In this document: positions 44,435 through 54,262 of the stretch, one piece after another
How positions within the stretch are numbered: the stretch's first letter is position 1
How the letters are laid out: each line of letters opens with the position of its first letter
Source: Bacillota bacterium
Lineage (GTDB): Bacteria > Bacillota > Clostridia > Peptostreptococcales > Acidaminobacteraceae
Assembly (NCBI GenBank): GCA_020161295.1
Contig: JAIUOA010000014.1
Coordinates: 1 to 63,127 of the forward strand
Direction: 5' to 3'
DNA length: 63,127 nucleotides
Program-made: the position numbers and the translations under genes
The notes under the pieces: model-generated
What the model saw: only the letters and a program-made list of their open reading frames with translations
Database searches by the model: none
Told to the model about the DNA's origin: nothing

Positions 44435-45916
44435 ATGAAAAAAAGAAGCAGTGGCATTTTATTGCACATTTCTTCTCTGCCTGGCGAATATGGCATTGGC
44501 GATTTGGGAAAAGGTGCATATAATTTTCTGGATTTTTTAGAAGAATCCGGACAAAAGAGTTGGCAAATTTTACCGATAGGGATTACAGGTTATGGTGATT
44601 CCCCTTATCAGTCGTTCTCAGCATTCGCAGGAAATCCATACTTCATTGACTTGAACGAACTCATCGATATGGGTTATCTCGATAAAAAAATCGTTTCAAA
44701 AGCAGATTTGGGAAAGAGCAAGCATAAGGTTGACTATGAAAAGCTTTATTATAATAAGATGCCCCTCCTGAAATTGGCCTATGAGAATTCTAAGGTGAAA
44801 TTGTCCCATGAACTGGAGAAATTTTATCAGAACGAGAAGGAATGGCTCGAGGATTTCGCGCTTTATATGGCCATCAAGGCACATAATGGCAACAAATCAT
44901 GGATGGAATGGGAAAAGGGTTACGAAACCAGCAAGACGCCTAAGGTGGAGGCTTTCAAGCAAACCCACAAGGACGAAATTTTCTTCTGGGTATTCACCCA
45001 GTACTTCTTCTTTAAACAGTGGTTCGCCCTTAAGGCAGTGGCTGCTGATAAAGGCATCGAAATCATCGGCGACTTGCCGATCTATGTTGCTGAAGACAGT
45101 GCCGATGTCTGGTCAAGTCCGAAGTATTTTAAACTCGGTAAAACAAACAAGCCGCTGTGCGTAGCAGGGTGCCCACCAGACGCGTTTTCAGCCACAGGTC
45201 AGCTATGGGGAAATCCGATCTACGATTGGGCCTATATGGCTGAGGATAAGTATGCTTGGTGGATCAAACGCATCCAGTATAGCCTTAAAATGTTTGATGT
45301 GATTCGCATCGACCACTTTAGAGGCTTTGAGGCCTACTGGGAAATTCCATATGGCGACCCGACGGCAGAAAAGGGGCAATGGGTTCAAGGTCCTGGAAAA
45401 GCGCTCTTTAAAGCGATTCAAGAAGCCCTCGGCCATGTGAACATCATCGCAGAGGATCTTGGCTACCTCACAGAAGGGGTCATCGAGCTCAGAAAATTCA
45501 CCGGCTTCCCGGGTATGAAAATCCTCCAGTTCGCCTTCGACTCTAGAGAAGAGAGCGACTACCTACCGCATAATTACAGTGAAAATTTCGTGGCGTATAC
45601 AGGTACTCATGATAATGAAACCATCGCCGGTTGGATGGATAACGTAAACAAGGACGACCGTGAGTTCGCCATCGATTACCTGAAGCTCGATCGCGGTGAA
45701 GGCTATCACTGGGGCTTCATCAGAGGGGTATGGAGCTCAACGGCTTACCTCGCTGTGGCACAAATGCAGGATTTCTTAGGCCTTGACAATAAAGCCCGTA
45801 TGAATTTCCCATCGACATTGGGTGGCAACTGGGTATGGCGCATCACAAAGCACGATTTATCCCCAGCGCTTGCCAAGAAAATCTACCACGTAACAAAGCT
45901 CTATGGACGTTTATAA
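44435..45916 (+). CDS. malQ: 4-alpha-glucanotransferase (MalQ, GH77)
   Basis: A 493-residue amylomaltase. It begins with RSSGILLHISSLPGEYGIGDLG and has IEIIGDLPIYVAEDSADVW, GCPPDAFSATGQLWGNPIYDW, DVIRIDHFRGFEAYWEIP (nucleophile), IIAEDLGYLTEGV (acid) and YTGTHDNETIAGW. It rearranges maltodextrins in the cytoplasm and frees glucose. GAGGAG precedes the ATG. The paired operators show it is regulated together with the surface amylase. Confidence 0.96.
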   Translation: MKKRSSGILLHISSLPGEYGIGDLGKGAYNFLDFLEESGQKSWQILPIGITGYGDSPYQSFSAFAGNPYFIDLNELIDMGYLDKKIVSKADLGKSKHKVDYEKLYYNKMPLLKLAYENSKVKLSHELEKFYQNEKEWLEDFALYMAIKAHNGNKSWMEWEKGYETSKTPKVEAFKQTHKDEIFFWVFTQYFFFKQWFALKAVAADKGIEIIGDLPIYVAEDSADVWSSPKYFKLGKTNKPLCVAGCPPDAFSATGQLWGNPIYDWAYMAEDKYAWWIKRIQYSLKMFDVIRIDHFRGFEAYWEIPYGDPTAEKGQWVQGPGKALFKAIQEALGHVNIIAEDLGYLTEGVIELRKFTGFPGMKILQFAFDSREESDYLPHNYSENFVAYTGTHDNETIAGWMDNVNKDDREFAIDYLKLDRGEGYHWGFIRGVWSSTAYLAVAQMQDFLGLDNKARMNFPSTLGGNWVWRITKHDLSPALAKKIYHVTKLYGRL

Positions 45917-45958
45917 GCACTATGGAGTTGATAAGTGAATCGTCATTAACGTGAATGC

Positions 45959-45994
45959 AGATAACTGAGGACTTGAGTCCTCGGTTATCTTTTT
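45959..45994 (+). terminator. Terminator of malQ
   Basis: AGATAACTGAGGAC pairs with GTCCTCGGTTATCT (one wobble), four-base loop, followed by TTTTT. Confidence 0.85.
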
Positions 45995-46014
45995 ATGGCG
46001 CAAAGGAGCACCTC

Positions 46015-47250
46015 ATGAAAAAAATCATCAATCGCACAAACGGGAAAATTTTAGGTTCGATTATCAAGATGAATCGTCTTCACCAGAACATGAGTCAAAA
46101 GGCTTTATCGGAAGGGATTTGTGTCAGTTCCTATCTGAGCAGAATTGAAAACGCTGAAATTATTCCCTCTGAGCAAGTGATTTCGGAGTTGTTTGATGCG
46201 CTCGCCATTCATTATGACGATTCGGAGGCATTTCTAGAGGCGGGAGAACAGTTACTTAAGCACTTTTTGGATGAGCTTAACTTTAACGAATTCTCAACAT
46301 CGAAGCAATTGTTTGAAGCCATTGAATCTCAAGCGATGTCCTTTAGACATTCGCCGTTGATTATCGATTATACCATCGCCCGTCTGGCTTTTTATTGTAC
46401 ACGTAAGGAACGGGACATCTTTAACGAAACTCGCGAGCTATTGCTTTCTGTGGAAGCGTTGATGACGAATCTTCAGAAATTCAGGTTTTACCTATATGAT
46501 GGCATCGACCATGCGAAAGTGTATACGGATCCGGCAGGTGCACACGAGAAGTTACTAAGCGCTGCCGAATATGGCATGAATGGGCATCTTTACTACTGGC
46601 TCGGATTTACCGAGCTGGAAATGGGAAAAACCGTAAGTGCTTTCAAGTGGTTTGATCAGGCGTTAAATCAGTATGTCGATGAGGCGAATCTAATTAGCAT
46701 CATCGGTGCGACAGAAATGCTCGGTATGACCCTTTATCACTCAGGGGATTATAACACAGGTTTACAGTATTTTGAACGCGGGCTGAAGCTCGCGAAAAAG
46801 CTCGGATCACCGGCTTATATCGCTTCCATATACAGCAACATCGCCTGGGGAAGACTCTGTCTCGACCAGTATCAAGAAGCGCTTAACATCCCTGAGGAAC
46901 ATCGGCAGTATTTCACCACAGAAATAAGCATCCACTATGGCATTATCGCCTTTCTAGCAAATCTTGGCATGGAAAACCCCATGTGCATCCATGAACTGGA
47001 GCCGTTATTTAGTCAGGATGAAAAGCCGTTGATGAAGCAGCTATACGCTCTATTTAAAATGCCAGTGAACATTAACTGGTCTGAAAAAATCATCGATCAC
47101 GAACCATCCCTCAAACGGCTAATCGATAGTGCGAGCACTTGTAATTCATCGCTAGCGCATTATTTCATCCAGATGCTAATCCGCTATTATAAAAGTAACA
47201 GGCGTTATAAAGAGGCGTTAGAACTACAAGAAAATATAATGGGCATATAA
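46015..47250 (+). CDS. XRE-TPR transcriptional regulator
   Basis: A 411-residue regulator. The N-terminal helix-turn-helix (IIKMNRLHQNMSQKALSEGI, then SSYLSRIENAEIIPSEQVI) is followed by about 340 residues of helical TPR-like repeats (HLYYWLGFTELEMGKTVSAF, GDYNTGLQYFERGLKLAKKL, YIASIYSNIAWGRLCLDQYQ). The layout matches RRNPP-type peptide-sensing regulators, but no cognate pro-peptide gene is evident beside it. ATG 46015 has AAAGGAG upstream; the earlier ATG at 45955 lies in the malQ terminator. It is 18 bases before the neopullulanase gene and likely co-transcribed with it. Confidence 0.82.
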   Translation: MKKIINRTNGKILGSIIKMNRLHQNMSQKALSEGICVSSYLSRIENAEIIPSEQVISELFDALAIHYDDSEAFLEAGEQLLKHFLDELNFNEFSTSKQLFEAIESQAMSFRHSPLIIDYTIARLAFYCTRKERDIFNETRELLLSVEALMTNLQKFRFYLYDGIDHAKVYTDPAGAHEKLLSAAEYGMNGHLYYWLGFTELEMGKTVSAFKWFDQALNQYVDEANLISIIGATEMLGMTLYHSGDYNTGLQYFERGLKLAKKLGSPAYIASIYSNIAWGRLCLDQYQEALNIPEEHRQYFTTEISIHYGIIAFLANLGMENPMCIHELEPLFSQDEKPLMKQLYALFKMPVNINWSEKIIDHEPSLKRLIDSASTCNSSLAHYFIQMLIRYYKSNRRYKEALELQENIMGI

Positions 47251-47268
47251 CCGATTAGGAGGCTACAC

Positions 47269-49110
47269 ATGAATCACCACGCTATATATCACGAAGCGAA
47301 GAGCAAGTTCGCTTATGCCTATGATCATAAAACGCTTCACATCCGTATCAGGACAGCAAAGGAGGATGTCGACGCAGTGAAAATCATCTGGGGAGATCCC
47401 TTTCATTGGCAACGAGGTGAGCATTCACACGAATGGGTAAAAGCGCCTGATGCACCACTTCAAATGAAACAAGATTACAGCGACCAGCTGTATGATTATT
47501 GGTTCGCAGAGATTTCCCCTGAGTTTATGAGGACGCGCTACGCGTTTCTCATCGATAAAGGTGATGCGCGCTATTTCTTTGGTGCGCACGGCGTCTTCGA
47601 TTTAAAGCGCCATCCAGAAATAGAAAAGTCGCTCAGTGACTATTTTAACTTTCCATATATCAACCGCGAAGACCTGTTTGATGCGCCAGCTTGGGTAAAA
47701 GATACCGTGTGGTATCAAATATTTCCAGAAAGGTTTGCAAACGGAGATGCCTCGCTGAATAAGTCCCATGTTTTGCCTTGGGGCAGTAAAAAAGAAGTGA
47801 CCAATGAAATGCATTTTGGGGGCGATTTACAAGGCATCATCGATCACCTTGACTACATCGCGGATCTGGGTGCCACGGGCATCTATTTTACACCGATCTT
47901 CGAAGCCCCCACGACGCACAAGTACGACACCATCGACTATTATAAAATCGATCCGGCGTTTGGAACGAATGAGACCTTTAAATTATTAGTGCAGGAAGCG
48001 CATAAACGTGGGATTCGCGTAATGCTGGATGCGGTTTTCAATCACTGTGGCTTTAAGCATCCCTATTTTCAGGATGTGGTTAAAAACGGTCTAAAGTCAC
48101 CCTATGCACAGTGCTTTCATATAAAAGGCGAGCCTGTCGTGAATTTTGCGCTGAGCGCAGAGGGTTTTCCAGCGCCTAAGAAACACTTGAAGGCGGGTGA
48201 CCTTAACTATGAGACCTTTGCCTTTACACCGAACATGCCGAAATGGCGTACCGGAAATCCAGTGGCAGAGGCTTATCTCCTCGATATCGCCAGCTATTGG
48301 ATTAGAGAGTACGACATCGATGGGTGGCGACTCGACGTGTCTAATGAAGTCTCGCATGATTTCTGGAGAAAGTTCAGAACAGTGGTGAAAGCGCTAAAGC
48401 CTGAGGTGTTCATCTTAGGGGAGAACTGGGATGATGCGAATCCTTGGTTAAGATCTGATCAGTTTGATTCGGTGATGAATTACGAGTTCACGTACCCTGT
48501 TTGGCATCTGCTAAGCCGTGAACCGGAGTTTTCCGATTTTGGGGCGATGGCTTATAAAGAAGCCATTAGCCGGCTATTGGTAAGCTATCCGAAGAATGTT
48601 GCGGTAAACCTTTTCAATTTACTGGACAGCCATGACACCTCTCGGCTTCGCACTTTGCTATCAGAGGACGACAGACTGGTCGCCATCGCCTTTGTCCTTC
48701 AAATGAGCTTCGGTGGCTCCCCTAGTGTTTATTATGGTAGTGAGGTCGGACTGTTTGGCGTACACGATGGAAATCGTCAGTGCATGGTATGGGAAGAAAG
48801 TGATCAAAATCTGGACTTGAAAGCGCACGTAAAGCGCATGATAGCGCTAAGGCGTGAACATGCGTCCTTGAAAGAAATGGACATTCACTGGCTAAATACA
48901 CCCGTAGAAAGGGAGCTTTTGGCCTTTTCTAAGGGAATGGGCGAAGAGGCCATCCATTTCATTTTCAATCTATCGAATGAACCACAGCAGGTTGATGTGT
49001 CAAGCGTCGTAGCAGGGCTATCGACGGATGTATATGCGGCGAGAGGACTCACACCAGAGGAAAAGGTTTCGATGGCGATGCCGCCCTTTAGCTTTAGAAT
49101 CCTTCGCTAA
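47269..49110 (+). CDS. Neopullulanase/cyclomaltodextrinase-type alpha-glycosidase (GH13)
   Basis: A 613-residue cytoplasmic GH13_20-type enzyme. The N-terminal CBM34-like domain runs to about residue 125 (KTLHIRIRTAKEDVDAVKII). The barrel has WYQIFPERFANGD, MLDAVFNHCGFKHPYF, the nucleophile in DIDGWRLDVSNEV, the acid in FILGENWDD and LLDSHDTSRL. It hydrolyses cyclodextrins, pullulan or maltodextrins after uptake. GGAGG precedes the ATG. It completes the set of debranching enzyme, MalQ and surface amylase. Confidence 0.93.
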   Translation: MNHHAIYHEAKSKFAYAYDHKTLHIRIRTAKEDVDAVKIIWGDPFHWQRGEHSHEWVKAPDAPLQMKQDYSDQLYDYWFAEISPEFMRTRYAFLIDKGDARYFFGAHGVFDLKRHPEIEKSLSDYFNFPYINREDLFDAPAWVKDTVWYQIFPERFANGDASLNKSHVLPWGSKKEVTNEMHFGGDLQGIIDHLDYIADLGATGIYFTPIFEAPTTHKYDTIDYYKIDPAFGTNETFKLLVQEAHKRGIRVMLDAVFNHCGFKHPYFQDVVKNGLKSPYAQCFHIKGEPVVNFALSAEGFPAPKKHLKAGDLNYETFAFTPNMPKWRTGNPVAEAYLLDIASYWIREYDIDGWRLDVSNEVSHDFWRKFRTVVKALKPEVFILGENWDDANPWLRSDQFDSVMNYEFTYPVWHLLSREPEFSDFGAMAYKEAISRLLVSYPKNVAVNLFNLLDSHDTSRLRTLLSEDDRLVAIAFVLQMSFGGSPSVYYGSEVGLFGVHDGNRQCMVWEESDQNLDLKAHVKRMIALRREHASLKEMDIHWLNTPVERELLAFSKGMGEEAIHFIFNLSNEPQQVDVSSVVAGLSTDVYAARGLTPEEKVSMAMPPFSFRILR

Positions 49111-49199
49111 TCTTTAACGTTAGTATTTTGCTAATCGAAATAATCCTGAGAATATGTTAGAATATTCCTGATAGTCAAAAGCTTGAAAGGAGATTTGAT

Positions 49200-50651
49200 A
49201 TGGAACGCGTATTAGCGGGATTGGCACCAGAGGGTGTGTTTAGAAATTTCGAAGCATTGACTCAGATTCCGAGGGAGTCTGGAAATGAAGCAGCTGTGGC
49301 AGCTTTTTTAGAGCAGTGGGCGAAGGACCGCGGTCTAGCTGTCGTTAAAGAGCCTTCTAACAACATCATCATCACTAAACCGGCGACACCAGGCTATGAG
49401 AACGCGCCGACGGTAATCCTACAGGGACATACCGATATGGTTTGCGTCAAGCTGGATGAGCTGACCTTTGATTTCGCAAAAGAGCCGATACCTCTCGTGG
49501 TGGATGGCGACTATATAAAGACCAAGGGAACCACTCTTGGCGCTGATAATGGCATCGCTGTGGCTATGGCCATGAGTGTTTTAGAAAGTAGTGATTTAGA
49601 GCATCCGAAGCTGGTTGCCCTGTTTACCACGGCTGAGGAAACGGGGATGGACGGCGTCATGTCCCTCGATCCAGACCATGTGAAGGGAGATATCCTCATC
49701 AATCTGGATTCCGAAGAGGAAGGAACGGTACTGGCATCCTGTGCAGGCGGTGTGAACAACATCGTCGAGGTGGATGTGAAATGGACCGCAAATCCGAACG
49801 AAAGTGCCTACCAACTGGTGATTTCAGGGCTAGCAGGAGGACACTCCGGTATCGAAATCGGCAAAAACCGTGCGAACGCTATTAAACTTGCCGGTCGTGT
49901 CCTTTCCATCTTTAATGCGCACTTCCCATTCGCTCTCTATGAGATTTTTGGTGGGGAAAAGATGAATGCCATCGCGAAGCGTGCGACGATAAAGTTTACG
50001 ATTTCATCAGACGACCGTTATTTGATGGAGGATCTGGTGGAATCCATCGAAGCGACGTTCAGAAACGAGTATGAGGTTGCTGATCCGGGAATCACACTGA
50101 CACTTACGAAAGTGGAAAACCCAGAGAAGGTGTTCGATGTGGCTTCGGCTTCAGCAGTGGAAAAGCTCATTAGACTGACGCCGTTTGGTGTCTATACCAT
50201 GAGTGCCGGGATGCCAGGTCTCGTGGAATCGTCGAATAACCTGGGTGTTCTGGAGCAAAACGGGAACATCATTAAGCTTACCAACGCCATCAGAAGCTCT
50301 GTTAAATCTAAGAAGCAGGAACTCAACGAGGTTATGGCACTCATCGCTGAAGCAGTGAAGGGCTACAACTATCTGGTTTCCGATTATCCTGAGTGGCCGT
50401 TTAAAGTGGAATCTAAGATCAGAGATTTAATGAAAGCCACGTATCAGGAAATGACGGGGAATGCGCTCCATGTGGAGGCGATTCACGCTGGACTGGAGTG
50501 CGGCTTCCTAAAGGAGAAGGTCGGCGACATCGATATGGTTTCGCTTGGACCCAATATGCACGATGTCCACACACCGTTTGAACGCCTTAGCATCAGCTCC
50601 ACCGCGAGAACCTATGCGTTTTTATGTGAGGTCTTAAAACGCCTCAAGTAA
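49200..50651 (+). CDS. pepD: Aminoacyl-histidine dipeptidase (PepD-type, M20)
   Basis: A 483-residue M20C metallopeptidase. The zinc motifs are ILQGHTDMVCVK, LGADNGIAVAM (bridging Asp), LFTTAEETGMDGV (catalytic Glu) and NLDSEEEGTV. The dimerisation insert begins LAGGHSGIEIGKNRANAI. It splits beta-Ala-His and other dipeptides in the cytoplasm. AAAGGAG precedes the ATG. It is monocistronic and ends at a bidirectional terminator. Confidence 0.93.
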   Translation: MERVLAGLAPEGVFRNFEALTQIPRESGNEAAVAAFLEQWAKDRGLAVVKEPSNNIIITKPATPGYENAPTVILQGHTDMVCVKLDELTFDFAKEPIPLVVDGDYIKTKGTTLGADNGIAVAMAMSVLESSDLEHPKLVALFTTAEETGMDGVMSLDPDHVKGDILINLDSEEEGTVLASCAGGVNNIVEVDVKWTANPNESAYQLVISGLAGGHSGIEIGKNRANAIKLAGRVLSIFNAHFPFALYEIFGGEKMNAIAKRATIKFTISSDDRYLMEDLVESIEATFRNEYEVADPGITLTLTKVENPEKVFDVASASAVEKLIRLTPFGVYTMSAGMPGLVESSNNLGVLEQNGNIIKLTNAIRSSVKSKKQELNEVMALIAEAVKGYNYLVSDYPEWPFKVESKIRDLMKATYQEMTGNALHVEAIHAGLECGFLKEKVGDIDMVSLGPNMHDVHTPFERLSISSTARTYAFLCEVLKRLK

Positions 50652-50681
50652 GGGCGATAAATTTCATCAACAGCAAATAAA

Positions 50682-50738
50682 AAGGTGCTTTCGCCATCCT
50701 CCCTGTGTTCAGGAAGTGATGGGTAAGCACCTTTAGTT
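50682..50738. terminator. Large bidirectional terminator
   Basis: AAAGGTGCTT pairs with AAGCACCTTT, with inner pairing CATC/GATG and CCTG/CAGG. It lies between the convergent pepD and thrC genes, with A/T-rich flanks. Confidence 0.75.
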
Positions 50739-50744
50739 TTAGAT

Positions 50745-52232
50745 TTATTTTTTAAGAGTGGATCTGACGGCATCTAGCATATGATCACACTTAATCGTAT
50801 CACCGTGCTTCACTGGCATGCGCTTAAGGGCATTGAGGGCAGTAGGTACCACGGTATCCGTCGTTTGTGCGAGGAGGGCCATTTGCTCGAAGGCATCGCC
50901 GGTTTCAGGGATTGAAAGGGCTTTAGCGACGCTGTCTGAAAATTTGAACGGACTAGCGGTTGCAGCGATTAGTGTATGGGTCGTATCCCCAGTTTTTTCC
51001 GTATAATCCAGTGCCACTTTATAGGCCACTGCTGTATGCGGATCCAGAACATAATGTGCATCATCATAGGCTTTGCTGATGGTGGTGAGTGTTTCGCTTT
51101 CTGTGGCATACCCGCCATAGAAATCCTGCATGCGGTGCTTCATAACGGGGGTGATTTCGTACCTGCCTTCAAGCTGAAGTGTGTTCATAAGGGAACGTAC
51201 GATTGCTGTATCCTCTCCGCTAAGTAAGTAGAGGAAACGCTCAAGGTTGCTGGAAACCAGTATGTCCATGGATGGCGTGTTCGATGCGAAAAAGTCACGG
51301 TGGGTATCGTAAACACCTGTTTTGATAAAATCGGTGAGCACGTTATTCACGTTAGAAGCGCAAATGAATTTGGCAAACGGCATGCCCATGAGCTTCGCAT
51401 AATAGGCAGCGAGGATATTTCCGAAATTGCCAGTGGGAACGGCGATATTGATGGGATCACCCATGGAGATTTTATTCGATTTCACTAAGCTAAAATAAGC
51501 GGCTACATAATACACAACCTGTGGGATAAGCCGCCCGATATTGATGGAATTTGCAGAAGAGAAGGCATAGCCCATTTTCTTTAACTCGGAACCCAGTGCT
51601 TTATCTAGAAAGATTTGCTTAACGCCGCGCTGTGCGTCATCGAAGTTGCCTTCGATACCGAATACGGCGACATTATCGCCTGATTGAGTGGTCATCTGAA
51701 GCTTTTGGATGTCGCTGACGCCATCAGTGGGGTAGAAAACGATGATTTTTACGCCCTGAACGTCAGCGAATCCTTCAAGTGCCGCTTTACCGGTATCACC
51801 AGAGGTCGCTGTCAGAATCACGATTTCGTCTTCGACACCTAGCTTGCGAATGCTGGTTTTCAGAAAATGAGGCAGTATGGAAAGCGCCATATCCTTAAAA
51901 GCGGAGGTAGGGCCGTGAAAGAGCTCTAAAAATGAATGGGCACCAAGTGTGGTAATCGGCGTAATTTGTGGACTACTGAATTTGTGATCGTAAGCCTTCG
52001 TCACACATGTGCTTAACTCCTCTGGTGTAAAGTCGTCTAAGAATAGACTGAGAATTTTTTGGGCAGTTGCCTGATAGTCCATGCTGAGCCATTCGGGATT
52101 TGAAAGGTCGACTTTAGGAAAACGAGAGGGCACAAACAAACCGCCGTCTTTAGCAATGCCATCTAAAACCGCTTGTGAAAAGGATTGCTTTTCGTCGTGT
52201 GAACGGGTACTTGAGTAATATATGGGCTCCAT
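50745..52232 (-). CDS. thrC: Threonine synthase
   Basis: A 495-residue PLP enzyme that makes threonine from O-phosphohomoserine. It shows the long-form start YYSSTRSHDEKQSFSQAVLDG, the PLP lysine in FHGPTSAFKDMALSI, TATSGDTGKAALEGF and the phosphate/PLP-binding AVPTGNFGNILAAYY. GGAGG precedes the ATG. Neither hom nor thrB is beside it. No T-box or other leader is visible in the short upstream gap. Confidence 0.95.
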   Translation of the reverse strand: MEPIYYSSTRSHDEKQSFSQAVLDGIAKDGGLFVPSRFPKVDLSNPEWLSMDYQATAQKILSLFLDDFTPEELSTCVTKAYDHKFSSPQITPITTLGAHSFLELFHGPTSAFKDMALSILPHFLKTSIRKLGVEDEIVILTATSGDTGKAALEGFADVQGVKIIVFYPTDGVSDIQKLQMTTQSGDNVAVFGIEGNFDDAQRGVKQIFLDKALGSELKKMGYAFSSANSINIGRLIPQVVYYVAAYFSLVKSNKISMGDPINIAVPTGNFGNILAAYYAKLMGMPFAKFICASNVNNVLTDFIKTGVYDTHRDFFASNTPSMDILVSSNLERFLYLLSGEDTAIVRSLMNTLQLEGRYEITPVMKHRMQDFYGGYATESETLTTISKAYDDAHYVLDPHTAVAYKVALDYTEKTGDTTHTLIAATASPFKFSDSVAKALSIPETGDAFEQMALLAQTTDTVVPTALNALKRMPVKHGDTIKCDHMLDAVRSTLKK

Positions 52233-52281
52233 AATCGACCTCCGTGATTTGAATTCATCTAGTGATAACCGTAAAATTAGT

Positions 52282-53400
52282 TTATTTTATCAAAAGTTCA
52301 CGGTGGTGTAAAGAGATGATTCCACCACCGATGAGTTCATCCCCCACATAGCATGCCAGCGCTTGCCCCTTAGCGGGTGCGCGAACAGGCGTATCAAAGG
52401 TCAGTCGTGCACGCGTTGAATTTTCCAGTAGCGAAAGCTCACCCTTGTAAACCTCGGACCACTGGCTTAGGATCACCTCTACCGCCATCCGCTGGTTTGA
52501 ATCCTGAAGCTTGCTCTGGATGGAGGGCCTGATAAAGTTAAATTCTTCAGTGATGACGGTATGGTAAAGCAAATCTGATTCCTGTCCGAGGCAAACTTCA
52601 TTTGTCGATGGATTTATGGCGACGACGACATATCGGCCATTTAAGTACTGACCATTCAAGTCAAGACCAAGACGTCTTTTTTGCCCGATGGTGAACTGGG
52701 CGATGCCTTGGTGAATCCCAAGGAGGTTTCCTTCTGTGTCGACGAACTTACCTGGCGACATGGACGTGCTCTCGTTTACGGTTAAAAAGTTCATGTGGTT
52801 CTTGTCTTTAATGAAGCAGATGCCTAAGCTATCCTTTTTTTCGGAAATTGAAACGCTGAGGGTAGCAAATCGGGCCCTAACCGCTTCCTTGCTCTCGACG
52901 CTCCCTAACGGAAAAACCAGCTTTGAGAGTGTGTCTTGACCGAGGTGATAGAGGTTATAGGACTGGTCCTTGCGCTTATTTTCAGCACGATAAAGCACAT
53001 GCTCACCTGTAAGGGCATCCTTCTCCACGCGGGCATAATGACCGGTGGCGAAATGGGTTGCACCGAGTGTGATGCAATCGCTGATGAGCCTACCATATTT
53101 AAACTTTCGGTTACATAAAAGACAGGGATTCGGTGTGAATCCCTGCTCGTATGATGCGATAAAATTATGAATGACGGTATCTGCAAAGGCTTTACGATAA
53201 TCCAGTATATAGTGGGGGATCTTTAGGGCGTCGGCCACGCGTTTTGCGGCGTTCAGTTCCTCGGCTTGATGGTCGAATAGCCACATGGTCACGCCGATGA
53301 CATCATGTCCTTGTTCCTTAAGCATAAGGGCTGTGGTACCACTGTCGATTCCACCGCTTAGACCAACTGCCACTGTCTGTTTATTAGTTTTCGCGTTCAT
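52282..53400 (-). CDS. mnmA: tRNA-specific 2-thiouridylase MnmA
   Basis: A 372-residue enzyme that puts sulfur on U34 of Lys, Glu and Gln tRNAs. It has the PP-loop AVGLSGGIDSGTTALML, the first catalytic Cys region FTPNPCLLCNRKFKYG, the second Cys in SLGICFI, and FTIGQKRRLGL. ATG 53400 is chosen: the upstream frame to 53421 lies in the degV gene and the ribosome site is weak, so translation is likely coupled to degV (17-base overlap). It would take sulfur from a cysteine desulfurase such as SufS. Confidence 0.93.
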   Translation of the reverse strand: MNAKTNKQTVAVGLSGGIDSGTTALMLKEQGHDVIGVTMWLFDHQAEELNAAKRVADALKIPHYILDYRKAFADTVIHNFIASYEQGFTPNPCLLCNRKFKYGRLISDCITLGATHFATGHYARVEKDALTGEHVLYRAENKRKDQSYNLYHLGQDTLSKLVFPLGSVESKEAVRARFATLSVSISEKKDSLGICFIKDKNHMNFLTVNESTSMSPGKFVDTEGNLLGIHQGIAQFTIGQKRRLGLDLNGQYLNGRYVVVAINPSTNEVCLGQESDLLYHTVITEEFNFIRPSIQSKLQDSNQRMAVEVILSQWSEVYKGELSLLENSTRARLTFDTPVRAPAKGQALACYVGDELIGGGIISLHHRELLIK

Positions 53401-54262
53401 CGCCAATAAATGCCACTGCAATCATGTTAGGTCCTACGTGCGATGCGATGGTCATGGAAAGCTCTGTAACGAGTATATCAACCTCCGAATCGATTTGGCG
53501 AAGCTGGTCGACGAGAAGCGCTGCATCCTCTGGACAATTGCCATGCCCCACGATTACAGTGGACTGGTGTGCTGCTGAGTAGTGTTCAGAAAACTTGGTT
53601 GCCAGCTGTGCGATGGATTTTTTACGTCCGCGGACATTGCCATAGGGTTTCAGTTTGCCCTCATGGTCTACACCAAGTGTAGGCTTGACGTTAAGCATGC
53701 TACCAACCATGGCAGAAACGTGTGAGATACGGCCACCATTTTTTAAATAGTTTAGGTCGTCCACACCGAACCAGTGATGGGTCTGAAGCTTCACGCGGTT
53801 TGCCCAAGCCTCAATATCGGAAGCATTCACGCCTGAACGTGCTTGTTTCAGAGCTTCCACGATAAGTGCGCCCTGACCGATGGAAGCGGATAAAGTATCG
53901 ACGATATGAATCTCTGCCTCCGGATAATCATCCAGTACCAGCTGCTTAGCAAGTGTTGCAGAGTTCAGGGTTCCACTCATACCGGAGGTAAACCCGAGGT
54001 AAATGATTGCTTTTCCTTCGTTATGTGCGGCTTTAAAAGCCTCTTCGAATCGAAATGCGTTAATTTGAGAGGTGGTGGGCATGATGCCTTGACGCAGCAG
54101 ACCATAAAACTCTGAGCGATCAAAGCTCTTCCCGAGATCGTCGATGATTTCGCGACCTTGAATTTGGATAGGCATGCCCAAGACTTCGAGCAAGTCACTA
54201 TTAGACGCGACAAAGCTTAGCGGTAAATCGCAGCATGAGTCGGTCAGTATTTTAATGTTCAT
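53384..54262 (-). CDS. DegV family fatty-acid-binding protein
   Basis: A 292-residue DegV protein: KILTDSCCDLPLSFV at the start, TSQINAFRFEEAFKAA, YLGFTSGMSGTLNSATLAKQ and the C-terminal HGNCPEDAALLVDQL. In Firmicutes these (FakB-like) hold a fatty acid, some for phosphorylation by FakA. GGAGG precedes the ATG. It overlaps pgsA upstream and mnmA downstream, forming one operon. Confidence 0.93.
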   Translation of the reverse strand: MNIKILTDSCCDLPLSFVASNSDLLEVLGMPIQIQGREIIDDLGKSFDRSEFYGLLRQGIMPTTSQINAFRFEEAFKAAHNEGKAIIYLGFTSGMSGTLNSATLAKQLVLDDYPEAEIHIVDTLSASIGQGALIVEALKQARSGVNASDIEAWANRVKLQTHHWFGVDDLNYLKNGGRISHVSAMVGSMLNVKPTLGVDHEGKLKPYGNVRGRKKSIAQLATKFSEHYSAAHQSTVIVGHGNCPEDAALLVDQLRQIDSEVDILVTELSMTIASHVGPNMIAVAFIGDEREN

